Shown here one piece after another: positions 34,106 to 42,312 of a stretch of DNA of 64,000 nt. The notes under the pieces are model-generated. The model made no database searches, was not told the origin of the DNA, and worked only from the letters and a program-made list of their open reading frames with translations. The DNA is from Agaricicola taiwanensis (GTDB taxonomy: Bacteria > Pseudomonadota > Alphaproteobacteria > Rhizobiales > Methylopilaceae), in assembly GCF_014635245.1 (NCBI RefSeq), contig NZ_BMCP01000005.1:109682-173681 (forward strand), written 5' to 3'. Position numbers and translations under genes: made by a program. Positions within the stretch are counted from its first letter, which is position 1. Every line of letters begins with the position of its first letter.

Positions 34106-35482
34106 TCAGTCCATCAGTGCGGATGCCCGGCTCAGGCGCGCCACGTCCCGTGCCTTGCCCAGCCATGCCTCGGCCTGATCCGGTGCCCGGTGCGCGGCGA
34201 CGGCCAGGCGGTAGCGCGCGCTGACCTCCTCCGGCGTGATGGGATTTTCGGGGCAGCCTTTCGGCTTGGGTATGATCTTCTCGATGCTGCGGCCGTTCCT
34301 GAGCGTGACCTTGACCCGTGCCGGCACATATTCGGCGGTCATGGCGGCGTCGATGTCGGGGTCGAACACGCATTGGGTGCGTGTGGCGACGCCGCGGATG
34401 ACGGGATCGTGCACATAGGTCGCGAAGTCGTCGAGACCCACCACCAGTGGCGCCGGGCGGCGCGGCGTGAGCCACAGCGCCAGTGCGACCGCGAAGGGCG
34501 CGCTGACGAGGGCCGCCTGCTGATCGATGGGGTCGTTGTAGGTCAGCTTGTTGATCAGGAGACGCGGAACGCCGATCTCGATCCGCTCGATCTCGGCAAT
34601 GTCCACGCCCTCCCGGGCCAGAGCCTCGCCGGCTTCTATAGCGGCCTGGAAGCGCACGGTGCCCGCATGGACCTTCAGCGAGATGCTGTTGATCCAGTAG
34701 CGCGATCCGAGCCCTTCGGTGATCCTGGCGGCGTCGAAACTGTCGGACACGGCCTGTCCGAAGCCTTGGCTTCCTTCGATCGCATCAGGCGGCCCCGTCA
34801 GCCCCGCGCGCGCCAGGATGGCCGCCTCGAGCCCCTGCGCCGCGGCCTTGCCCGCATGAAGGCGCTTCACGTCGGAGCCGGAGACGAAGAACTGGGCAAG
34901 CCCGCTGGCGTAGCTTGCGGTGAGGCCCAGCGCGTTCTGGATGCCGTCGGCATCGAGGCCAAACAGGCGCGCGGCGGCAACGGCGGCGCCGAACACGCCG
35001 CATGCAGGCGTTCCCTGGAAGCCGCGCAGCGAATGATCTGGCTGCACGCTGATGCCGATGCGGATTGCCACCTCATAGGCGGCGGTCACCGCCTCGACCA
35101 GGGCCCGGCCGTCGGCGTCCACCATCTCGGCGGCCGCGAGAGCGGCGGGCCAAATCACCACGCCCGGGTGAACGATCGCCGCGATGTGGGAATCGTCCCA
35201 ATCGAGGCTGCCGGCGATGACACCGTTGAGATAGGCGGCACGGATGGGATCGGCCTTGCGGTCGCTGTAGAACAGTGACGCCGCCGGCGCGCCGCCCAGA
35301 GATGAAAGCGTCTTTTCGGCCTGCGCCACCCAGGTCGTGTTTCGGCCCACGGCGGCGACACGGAAGAGGTCGATGAGCAGCGTCGGCATGAGGCGCTGCA
35401 CTTCGGCGGGAATGTCGTCGTACGACAGCGCCGCGGCGAACTCCGCCAGCCGCCGCGTCGCGCCCGTGGTCACGGCGCTCAT
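34106..35482 (-). CDS. MmgE/PrpD family protein, second of tandem pair
   Basis: A protein of about 458 residues in the MmgE/PrpD family. RAAYLNGVIAGSLDWDDSH, IVHPGVVIWPAALAAAEM and FFVSGSDVKRLHAGKAAAQG align position by position with the preceding gene product, so the two arose by tandem duplication. The start at 35482 has GGAGGAGCGGGC upstream and overlaps the stop of the preceding gene by four bases; longer starts lie inside that gene. Likely a lyase, dehydratase or isomerase for the imported carboxylate. Confidence 0.87.
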   Translation of the reverse strand: MSAVTTGATRRLAEFAAALSYDDIPAEVQRLMPTLLIDLFRVAAVGRNTTWVAQAEKTLSSLGGAPAASLFYSDRKADPIRAAYLNGVIAGSLDWDDSHIAAIVHPGVVIWPAALAAAEMVDADGRALVEAVTAAYEVAIRIGISVQPDHSLRGFQGTPACGVFGAAVAAARLFGLDADGIQNALGLTASYASGLAQFFVSGSDVKRLHAGKAAAQGLEAAILARAGLTGPPDAIEGSQGFGQAVSDSFDAARITEGLGSRYWINSISLKVHAGTVRFQAAIEAGEALAREGVDIAEIERIEIGVPRLLINKLTYNDPIDQQAALVSAPFAVALALWLTPRRPAPLVVGLDDFATYVHDPVIRGVATRTQCVFDPDIDAAMTAEYVPARVKVTLRNGRSIEKIIPKPKGCPENPITPEEVSARYRLAVAAHRAPDQAEAWLGKARDVARLSRASALMD

Positions 35483-36927
35483 GCCCGCTCCTCCGCCCGC
35501 GCCGGAGCGGGCCCTGCGATCCGCAGGGTCATGAGATCGGCCGCCGAGGCGATGCGATCGGGATGGCGGACCAGCGACAGCCAATCGGACAGCGCCTCGC
35601 CCGGGATCAAGCCCTCGGTCACGACCCGGAACCGCGAGGCGATGTCGTCGAACATCATGGGCCGTTCCGCCGATCCCGCCGGAACTGGCGTGATATGGCT
35701 GCGGGTGGTGCCGTCGCGCATGTGCAGCGTGACGCGGGCCGCCACATATTCCGTGGTGCTGGCGCTCTCGATTTCCGCGTCCGGTTCGCAGGCGATCCGG
35801 TCGGTGAGGGCGCGGATATCTGTGTCCTTCAGGCTCGCCTCGAAATCCTCGACGCTCAGCACGAGAGGTTTCGGCCGCCCGGCCGCCAGATGGAGCGTCA
35901 TCGCCACCGCGAAGGGCACGTTCATCTGCGACTGCTGCAGATCCTGCAGGGCATTGCCGGTGAGACGGCCTATGATGACCTTGGGGACGCCGACGGTTGC
36001 GCGCTCGACCTCCTCCGGCCGCACGCCCTGATAGACGAGCTCTGCCGTGGACTCGATGGCGGCGAGGATGCGCGCGCTGACCGCGTGGGGCTTCATCTGC
36101 AGGCGCATGATGTGGAAGTGCTCGCCCAGCCCCTGGTGGATCTGGGCGGGGTTGAATTCATCCGCCAGAGCGCGGGCAAAGCCCTGGACCCCCTCGATGG
36201 CGTCGTGCGGCCCGGTGAGGCCGGAGTGGGCGAAGAGCGCCGCCTCCACCCCGGCGGCGGAGGCTTTCCCGGCGTGCAGGCGCTTGACCTCGGAGCCGGA
36301 CACGAAGAACTGCGTGATGCCGCCGGCGTAGCTCGCGGCGATGCCGAGGGCGTCGCGGATGCCCTTGGCATCGAGCCCGAGCAGCTTGGCGGCGGCTGTC
36401 GTGGCGCCGAAGACGCCGCAGGTCGCGGTGGATTGAAAGCCGCGGCGGAAATGGCTGGGCTGCACGCTGAGACCGATGCGGATCATCACCTCGTAGCCGG
36501 CGGCAGCGGCGGCGATTACCTCCTTCCCGCTGGCACCGGTCAATTCGCCCACCGCCAGCGCGGCCGGCCAGACCGTGACGCCGGGGTGGAGCATGGCGCC
36601 CACATGGGTGTCATCCCACTCCAGGCTGCCCGCGATGACGCCGTTCAGATAGGCCGCGCGAACCGGGTCGGCGCGTTGATCGGAGAAGAGGATGGATGCA
36701 TCCGGACTGCCGCCGAGGGGCCGCATGGCGGCGTTGAGCTTTTCCAGCCAGGGCGTATCGGTGCCGGCGCAGCCCACGCGGAAGTAATCGACGAGCAGTT
36801 CCTGCATGCGCTGCTGAACCTCGCCCGGCAGGCGGTCATAGCTCAGGTCGGCGGCAAACTGGGCAAGCGTGGCGGTTGCAGGCCTGTCGGTCGGCAGACC
36901 CGTGGCGTGCCGTGTCTCTGAATCCAA
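35479..36927 (-). CDS. MmgE/PrpD family protein, first of tandem pair
   Basis: A 482-residue MmgE/PrpD protein. Landmarks are RAAYLNGVIAGSLEWDDTH, LHPGVTVWPAALAVGEL, GFQSTATCGVFGATTAAAK and GSEVKRLHAGKASAAG. It is the first gene of a three-gene leftward unit (two PrpD proteins, then a TctC protein). A 21-base direct-repeat element 79 bases upstream matches the one before tctCBA, suggesting TctD control. The paired homologues could form a hetero-oligomer or act on two stereoisomers; neither is shown. Confidence 0.88.
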   Translation of the reverse strand: MDSETRHATGLPTDRPATATLAQFAADLSYDRLPGEVQQRMQELLVDYFRVGCAGTDTPWLEKLNAAMRPLGGSPDASILFSDQRADPVRAAYLNGVIAGSLEWDDTHVGAMLHPGVTVWPAALAVGELTGASGKEVIAAAAAGYEVMIRIGLSVQPSHFRRGFQSTATCGVFGATTAAAKLLGLDAKGIRDALGIAASYAGGITQFFVSGSEVKRLHAGKASAAGVEAALFAHSGLTGPHDAIEGVQGFARALADEFNPAQIHQGLGEHFHIMRLQMKPHAVSARILAAIESTAELVYQGVRPEEVERATVGVPKVIIGRLTGNALQDLQQSQMNVPFAVAMTLHLAAGRPKPLVLSVEDFEASLKDTDIRALTDRIACEPDAEIESASTTEYVAARVTLHMRDGTTRSHITPVPAGSAERPMMFDDIASRFRVVTEGLIPGEALSDWLSLVRHPDRIASAADLMTLRIAGPAPARAEERA

Positions 36928-37005
36928 GGCGTCCTCCCATCGCGACGCGCGGCCTTTTGGCCGTTCTGAGGGCCTTCGCGGCCCTTATGGCGAGCATGCG
37001 CCGGG

Positions 37006-37026
37006 AAGCTTTCATGAAGCTTTCGC
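37006..37026 (-). promoter_or_regulatory. Candidate TctD box upstream of the PrpD pair
   Basis: AAGCTT-N5-AAGCTT-TCGC, identical to the element at 30791-30811 at 19 of 21 positions, with hexamers starting 11 bases apart. Read leftward, a CATAAG sequence that could be a -10 box lies about 20 bases downstream. Its edge is 79 bases from the PrpD start. Confidence 0.6.
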
Positions 37027-37060
37027 GCCAGCCCGCCTCATGGGAGGGGCGAGTTCGTTC

Positions 37061-37504
37061 CTACTGGTTGATTTCAGGCTCGACGAGCCTTGCGAGTTTC
37101 TGCAGGGACTCCTGCCAGCCGAGATAGCAGGCCTCCGCAGGGATCACATCCGGCACGCCCTGTTGTTCGATGTTCACCTCAGTGCCGACAGATACGGCCT
37201 TGAGGTTCACCGTCACCGTCATCTCGCCCGGCAGGTTGGCGTCATCGAAGCTGTCGCTGTAGACGAGGCGCTCGCCGGGAACGAGCTCCAGATAGGTGCC
37301 GCCAAAAGAATGGCTGTCGCCTGTCGTGAAATTCCGGAACGACATCCTGTGATGGCCTCCAGCTTTCGCGTCCAGCTCATGCACGGTGCAGGTGAAGCCG
37401 TAGGGAGGAAGCCAGCTCGCAATGGCATCGGGTTCGACGAATGCGCGATAGAGCTTCTCGGGTTTAGCGGCAATGACGCGGTGCAGACGGATCGTGCTGG
37501 GCAT
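37061..37504 (-). CDS. SRPBCC / AHSA1 domain protein
   Basis: A 147-residue START-like (SRPBCC) protein of the activator-of-Hsp90 (AHSA1) group: IRLHRVIAAKPEKLYRAFVEPDAIASWLPPYGF, then GGTYLELVPGERLVYSD and the C-terminal helix CYLGWQESLQKLARLVEPE. Such proteins bind hydrophobic ligands in a deep cavity; the ligand here is unknown. It lies 161 bases downstream of the broken HxlR gene on the same strand, a pairing common for this family with small regulators. Confidence 0.85.
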   Translation of the reverse strand: MPSTIRLHRVIAAKPEKLYRAFVEPDAIASWLPPYGFTCTVHELDAKAGGHHRMSFRNFTTGDSHSFGGTYLELVPGERLVYSDSFDDANLPGEMTVTVNLKAVSVGTEVNIEQQGVPDVIPAEACYLGWQESLQKLARLVEPEINQ

Positions 37505-37665
37505 GTTTCCTCCTCGCGGACGTCGGGTTGTTCATCGTCCCGAGCGGAAGGGCAGGGATGCCAGCCTCCGCTTTCTGCGGATCGTAACGATTTTGACGCT
37601 GGAAGCCTACAGGGAAGGCATACGCCCTGGACGCCGTTGACGTCGATCATTCCGGCTGCCGCCTG

Positions 37666-38357
37666 TCAGGACACGCGGCGGATTTCGGGCGCGAAGGTGC
37701 TCAAGGCGAGCCATTTCTGAACGGCGCTGGCGATCGGCCGGTCGCCCGTCAGTTCCAGGCGCCCGGCCTCCAACTCCTGCGGGATGCGGGTGAAGCCCAT
37801 CCAGATGGCGGTCATGGTGCGCAGCGACGAGCGGACGAGGAGGTTCACCTCATAACCGGGATCGAAGCCGCAGAGATCGACCTTGCCGCCCTCGATCACC
37901 ATCCACCAGTTGCGCTGGGCGTGTGGCAGTTCGGGATATTGAAACTGAATCGTGCAGCGGCCGGGGGGAAGAGGCTCCGGGTTCAGGTTGCGGCGGATGT
38001 CCCACATCAGCAGCGAGGGATCGAGGTTCTTGAGCGAGAGGCTCGATTCCACCCAGCGCTGGCCCCAGAAGCCCATGCCGAGGATGATGGGTCGGAGTTC
38101 CTCGCCGGCGGGGAGAGGTGATATTCCACGGTGCCCGCCCCGCGCGGGACGGTGATGATCACGCCTGACTTCTCAAGCTCGCGCAGGCGTTTCGACAGAA
38201 GCGCCGGAGACATGCGGGGCACGCCGCGGCGCAGGTCGTTGAAGCGGGTGGTGCCGCAGAGAAGCTCGCGGACGATGAGGGCGGTCCAGCGCGTGCAGAG
38301 GATTTCGGCCGCCATCGAGACCGGGCAGAACTGTCCGTATCCGCCACGCACCTCCAT
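37666..38357 (-). pseudogene. HxlR-family regulator interrupted by a one-base frameshift
   Basis: An HxlR (DUF24) winged-helix regulator read in two frames. The N-terminal part starts at 38357 (GGAGGATGCTGGC before the ATG): GGYGQFCPVSMAAEILCTRW, then RMSPALLSKRLRELEKSGV and VEYHLSP. Near 38110-38113 a run of four C (minus strand) where five would keep frame shifts it into RNSDP. The other frame continues the expected sequence: AGEELRPIILGMGFWGQRWVES, then an SCP2-like effector domain to 37666. The total of 692 bases is one short of 231 codons. Either an inactivating deletion or a homopolymer sequencing error. Divergent from an acyl-CoA dehydrogenase gene, its likely target. Confidence 0.8.
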
Positions 38358-38448
38358 GCCAGCATCCTCCGAAATATCACGCGCGAGCATGAGGATACGC
38401 CCGCGCGTGGGTGCTGCCAAGGACCCGGAGCGGGACATTAGCGGGCAG

Positions 38449-38468
38449 TACAGTTCCTGAACTGGAAC
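38449..38468. promoter_or_regulatory. Inverted repeat between HxlR and acyl-CoA dehydrogenase genes
   Basis: CAGTTC-CT-GAACTG at 38451-38464 is a perfect 6-bp inverted repeat with a two-base spacer, in the 162-base divergent region. It is a plausible operator for the adjacent HxlR regulator, if that gene is intact. Confidence 0.45.
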
Positions 38469-38519
38469 GCGGTGGGGGGCGGGAGGATGGTGGAGCCTCT
38501 TCAGGAGAGGAAAAAAGCC

Positions 38520-39680
38520 ATGACCACCACGCAACCGAAGGCCGAAGCCCCCGGCCTCATCACCGAAGATCTTGTCGCCGTTGCCCGGGCGCTGGGCGCG
38601 GAGTTTGCCGGGCGGGCGGCGGAGGCCGATGCCAGTGACCGCTTCGTGGCGAAGAACTATCAAGCGCTGAAGGAAGCCGGCCTGGTTGAGGCCGGCGTGC
38701 CGACCGAACTCGGCGGCGGCGGCGCGGATGTGCGCCAGCTTGCAGGCATGTTGCGGGAACTCGCGCATCACTGCGGCTCGACCGCGCTCGCTTTTTCCAT
38801 GCACACGCATCAGGTGGCCATTCCCGCCTGGCGCTGGCGCCACCAGCAGGTCGCGGCCGTCGAGCCGCTGCTGAAGCGGGTGGCGGCCGAACGCATCATC
38901 CTGCTCTCCAGCGGTGGGTCGGACTGGATCAGCGGTTCGGGCTGGGCGGCGAAGGTGGAGGGCGGCTACCGCATCACTGCGCGCAAGAGCTTCACGTCAG
39001 GCGCGGAAGCGGGCGATGTGCTCATGACTATGGCGGTGCTGCAGGCTGAGGGCCAGCCCGACATGGTGGTGCACTTCCCCGTCTCCATGAAGGCGCCGGA
39101 GGTGAAGGTGCTCGACACCTGGCGCACGTTGGGCATGCGCGGCACCGGCTCCAATGACGTCGTGATCGAGGGGCTGTTCGTGCCTGACGGCAGCGTGGCC
39201 GTGACGCGCAGATCCGGCGAGTGGCACCCCCTGTTCCAGATCATCGCCACCATCGCCTTCCCGCTGATCTATTCGGCCTATCTCGGGGTCGCCGAAAGCG
39301 CGCGCGATATCGCCGTCGGCATAGCCCGGAAGAAACGGCAGACGCATCACGCCATGAATCTTGCCGGGCGGATGGACACGGCGCTGCGCGCGGCGCAATT
39401 GGCGCACGGCTGGATGCTCGATGTGGTGGACCGCAACGCGCCCTCGGCCGACACCGTCAACGAGGTGATGATCGGCAAGGCCCTCGTGGCCGAGAATGCG
39501 CTGAAAGCCGTCGAGCTGGCCATGGAACTGGCGGGTGGCCCGGGCTTCTACCGCGACAACGGGCTGGAGCGCCGCTTCCGCGACATCCAGGGCGCGCGCT
39601 ACCATCCGCTGCAGGCCGGCCCGCAGGCGGAATATGCCGGTGCAACGGCGCTGGGCCTGCCGACCGCGCATATCTTCTGA
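38520..39680 (+). CDS. Acyl-CoA dehydrogenase family protein
   Basis: A flavoprotein of about 386 residues with the acyl-CoA dehydrogenase layout: N-terminal helical domain (LVEAGVPTELGGGGADVRQLAGMLRELAHHCGSTAL), beta domain (ISGSGWAAKVEGGYRITARKSF; TWRTLGMRGTGSNDVVIEGLFV) and C-terminal four-helix domain. The start at 38520 has AGGAGAGG upstream. The C-terminal catalytic base is not obvious, and the sequence looks closer to the sulfur/nitrogen-compound monooxygenase-like acyl-CoA dehydrogenases than to fatty-acid enzymes, so substrate is open. Divergent from the HxlR gene. Confidence 0.82.
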   Translation: MTTTQPKAEAPGLITEDLVAVARALGAEFAGRAAEADASDRFVAKNYQALKEAGLVEAGVPTELGGGGADVRQLAGMLRELAHHCGSTALAFSMHTHQVAIPAWRWRHQQVAAVEPLLKRVAAERIILLSSGGSDWISGSGWAAKVEGGYRITARKSFTSGAEAGDVLMTMAVLQAEGQPDMVVHFPVSMKAPEVKVLDTWRTLGMRGTGSNDVVIEGLFVPDGSVAVTRRSGEWHPLFQIIATIAFPLIYSAYLGVAESARDIAVGIARKKRQTHHAMNLAGRMDTALRAAQLAHGWMLDVVDRNAPSADTVNEVMIGKALVAENALKAVELAMELAGGPGFYRDNGLERRFRDIQGARYHPLQAGPQAEYAGATALGLPTAHIF

Positions 39681-39781
39681 GATGTGAGTGCGCGCAGGAC
39701 GAGGGGCGGCCGGTCCTGCGCGCACCACAACGGGATGGGGGAAATGGAAGCCATATGTCCTCACAACCTCCCGGTCGAACC

Positions 39782-39810
39782 TTGACGCGTGCATGCCCTT
39801 GCGACTATAG
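39782..39810 (+). promoter_or_regulatory. Sigma-70 type promoter of rpmB
   Basis: TTGACG (39782-39787) and CTATAG (39805-39810) are separated by 17 bases, about 100 bases upstream of rpmB. The rest of the 39681-39912 gap holds nothing else recognisable. Confidence 0.65.
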
Positions 39811-39912
39811 GAACCGCAACGTCGCGGGAGCAGTCTCGCGTGTGCGGCGCGGTTCGCCAGACGAGCCCGCGCCGTTCTCTTTAGAGCCACACGAATTCAA
39901 GGGAGCACGGCG

Positions 39913-40209
39913 ATGTCGCGTCGTTGCGAATTGAGCGGCAAGGGCGTCCAGTCGGGCCACCTCGTCAGCCACTCCAATCACAAGACGAAGCGGCGGTTCC
40001 TGCCGAATCTCGTCAATGTCACGCTGATCTCGGACACGCTGAAGCGCGCTGTCGGTCTGCGCGTGTCGGCCCATGCCCTGCGCTCGGTCGAGCATCGCGG
40101 CGGCCTCGATGCCTTCCTGGCCAAGGCCCGTCCTGACGACCTGTCGCCCAAGGCTTTGGAGCTGAAGCGCCAGATCGCCAAGGCGCAGGCTGAAGCCAAG
40201 GCTTCCTGA
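39913..40209 (+). CDS. rpmB: 50S ribosomal protein L28
   Basis: A 98-residue bL28 protein. [32 protein letters not shown] is the typical N-terminus, with alphaproteobacterial length and a C-terminal Lys/Ala-rich extension. It is part of the large ribosomal subunit, near the L1 stalk. A queuosine-precursor transporter gene follows eight bases later. Confidence 0.97.
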   Translation: MSRRCELSGKGVQSGHLVSHSNHKTKRRFLPNLVNVTLISDTLKRAVGLRVSAHALRSVEHRGGLDAFLAKARPDDLSPKALELKRQIAKAQAEAKAS

Positions 40210-40217
40210 GTACGGCC

Positions 40218-40859
40218 ATGAGCCACGCGCGGCCCTATGCGGCGCGTGACCTCGTCCTGCCGGTCGCGGGCATGGCGGTGGTGGTTGCCGCCTCCAATGT
40301 GCTGGTGCAGCATCCCGCCACGGTCCTGGGACTTGAGGATTACCTCACCTGGGGTGCCTTCACCTATCCGGTGGCCTTCTTCGTCAATGACCTGACCAAC
40401 CGCCGCTTCGGCGCCGATGCCGCGCGGCGCGTTGTGGTGGGCGGCTTCCTCATCGCCGTCTTCATTTCGGTCTGGCTGGCCAATCCGCGTATCGCGCTGG
40501 CCTCTGGCGCGGCCTTCCTCATCTCTCAGCTTCTCGACATCACCGTCTTCAGCCGGCTGCGGCGGCAGGCCTGGTGGCGTGCACCGCTGGCGGCCAGCCT
40601 GTTCGGTTCGGTGGTGGATACGGCCATCTTCTTCACGCTGGCTTTCGCCGGTTTCCTCGTGCCGCTCCTCGGCCATGCGGAAGACTTCGCGCTGGCGGCG
40701 GTGCCCTTCTTCGGCACGGCGCTCGAGGCCCCGCGCTGGGCCGCCTGGGCTTCGGCGGATTTTCTGGTGAAGGTCGCCATGGCGCTCCTGATGCTGGTGC
40801 CCTATGGCGCGCTGCTCCGGGTGGTGCGGCCGATGGAGACCGTGGCGCCCCGGCGCTGA
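40218..40859 (+). CDS. yhhQ: Queuosine precursor transporter (YhhQ/QPTR family)
   Basis: A 213-residue membrane protein with about six transmembrane segments. The FTYPVAFFVNDLTNRRFGADAARRVV motif and ISQLLDITVFSRLRRQAWWRAP are family signatures. YhhQ proteins import the 7-deazaguanine precursors preQ0/preQ1 for tRNA queuosine synthesis. It lies directly after rpmB and its stop abuts the stop of convergent exoD with no gap. Confidence 0.85.
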   Translation: MSHARPYAARDLVLPVAGMAVVVAASNVLVQHPATVLGLEDYLTWGAFTYPVAFFVNDLTNRRFGADAARRVVVGGFLIAVFISVWLANPRIALASGAAFLISQLLDITVFSRLRRQAWWRAPLAASLFGSVVDTAIFFTLAFAGFLVPLLGHAEDFALAAVPFFGTALEAPRWAAWASADFLVKVAMALLMLVPYGALLRVVRPMETVAPRR

Positions 40860-41522
40860 TCAGGTGGCGGCTTCCTCCACCACCGTCAGCAGTCCATAGA
40901 GCGCCCAGAAGGCGCCTGACGAAACCACGAAGCCCAGCAGCATGACAATGCCGTCGCGCGCCACAAGGCCGAGCCCGAAGAGGGCGATGGCGGCCATGGG
41001 GAAGGACGAGGCGAAGGGCACCAGTTCCAGCACCGGCACGGTGGCGCAGAGCGCAAGGCACATGGCGGCCGCGCCGTAGACCCAGGGCGGGCGCGTCGCC
41101 CATTTCAGCCGCGGCTGCAGCACATGATCGACCCAGCGGGTGGTCTTGCGGATGCGCGCCATGCCGCGGGCGAATTTCTTGCCGTCGATGCTGCGATGCT
41201 CCAGAAAATCGGGCAGCCACAGGTGCTTGCGCCCCATCAGGATCTGCACGGCGAAAAGGCTGATGATCACTGCAAGCACGGTGGGCAGGCCCGGGATGCC
41301 ACCGATGGGGCTGATCTCGATCAGCGCAGGGATCAGGAGAAAAGGACCGAAGGAGCGCTCGCCGATCTTCTCGCGGATGTCGGTCACGGAAACCGGGGTG
41401 CCGTCGTGGCCGAGGTCGCACATATCGCAGATCAGGCCGGAGAGAGTGCGGTCCGGCGCATCGATCCTGCCGGTCCTGCCGGCAACGGCGTTTCCATCAT
41501 GCAGCACGCGCATCACTCTCAC
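40860..41522 (-). CDS. exoD: Exopolysaccharide synthesis protein ExoD
   Basis: A 220-residue ExoD-family membrane protein with SVTDIREKIGERSFGPFLLIPALIEISPIGGIPGLPT, the family hallmark, and several C-terminal transmembrane segments. ExoD was named for an effect on exopolysaccharide and alkaline tolerance in Sinorhizobium; its molecular role is unclear. Divergent from a small secreted-protein gene across about 200 bases. Confidence 0.88.
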   Translation of the reverse strand: MRVMRVLHDGNAVAGRTGRIDAPDRTLSGLICDMCDLGHDGTPVSVTDIREKIGERSFGPFLLIPALIEISPIGGIPGLPTVLAVIISLFAVQILMGRKHLWLPDFLEHRSIDGKKFARGMARIRKTTRWVDHVLQPRLKWATRPPWVYGAAAMCLALCATVPVLELVPFASSFPMAAIALFGLGLVARDGIVMLLGFVVSSGAFWALYGLLTVVEEAAT

Positions 41523-41722
41523 CTTTTGCGGTGCATCCGGGCTCCGCGTCGTCGGCCATCCCTGACCAACGGCATTGAATGCTAATCAACAGCGGGTCGC
41601 GCTTTCGGTTCCAGGACCAAGGGCCGCAGCGCCAGCGCGCTGGGCGCCCGAAGAATCTGCCGTGGCCATGAACCTCGAGCGTGCCGGGACGCGTTGTCGT
41701 ATGGACGACACCCGAAACGCTC

Positions 41723-42274
41723 ATGAAGAGGCTCATCATGCTCACCCGGTTGATGACCGCCGCCGCGCTCCTCGGCGCAAGCGCGACCCTGGCGCTGGCG
41801 CAGCCGCGCCCGGATCACGACGGCCCCCGCCATTTCGGACAACGTGGCGACGGGCCGCCCCATCACATGCGCCATGGCAGGGGGGACCGCGATATGGATC
41901 ACGACAGGGACGACCGCGAGAGCGGCAAGGGCTTTGCCCTCAGGCTCGGCCCCGGAATTGGCCTGCGCATCCGCTGCGGCGACGAGCCGGTCAAGGCCTG
42001 CGTCGACGCCGCGGTTCCGCTGATCGACCGCATGGCCGAGGTCGCCAAGGGCACAACATCATCACCGCCTCCGCCACCCCCGCGCCACAGCCGGCCTCTG
42101 CCGCCGCCTCACGGCGAGCGTGCCTCGCCGCCTCCGCCTCCTGGCCGGGCCGATGACATGCCGGCCCCGCCGCTGCCTTCGGGCGAGACGGTGCCGCCGC
42201 AGCCATCAGGCGATGCGGCTTCGCCAACCCCTGATGATGGCGGGCAGGTCCTGCCGCGACCACCCGCGAATTGA
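41723..42274 (+). CDS. Secreted proline-rich hypothetical protein
   Basis: A protein of about 183 residues. It begins with a signal peptide (MKRLIMLTRLMTAAALLGASATLALAQ), continues with a His/Asp/Arg-rich region (RHFGQRGDGPPHHMRHGRG), a short conserved-looking core with two cysteines (GPGIGLRIRCGDEPVKACVDAAVPLIDRM), and ends in about 80 residues dominated by proline. Probably periplasmic; the histidine-rich part could bind metal. The start at 41723 is chosen because the signal peptide begins there. No family recognised. Confidence 0.65.
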   Translation: MKRLIMLTRLMTAAALLGASATLALAQPRPDHDGPRHFGQRGDGPPHHMRHGRGDRDMDHDRDDRESGKGFALRLGPGIGLRIRCGDEPVKACVDAAVPLIDRMAEVAKGTTSSPPPPPPRHSRPLPPPHGERASPPPPPGRADDMPAPPLPSGETVPPQPSGDAASPTPDDGGQVLPRPPAN

Positions 42275-42284
42275 CTCTGGCAAT

Positions 42285-42312
42285 GGGCCGGCGTCGCTTG
42301 TCCCGCCGGCCC
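42285..42312. terminator. GC-rich hairpin between convergent genes
   Basis: GGGCCGGCG (42285-42293) pairs perfectly with CGCCGGCCC (42304-42312), between the stop of the proline-rich protein and that of the glutathione transferase. No T-run follows, so termination efficiency is uncertain. Confidence 0.5.
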
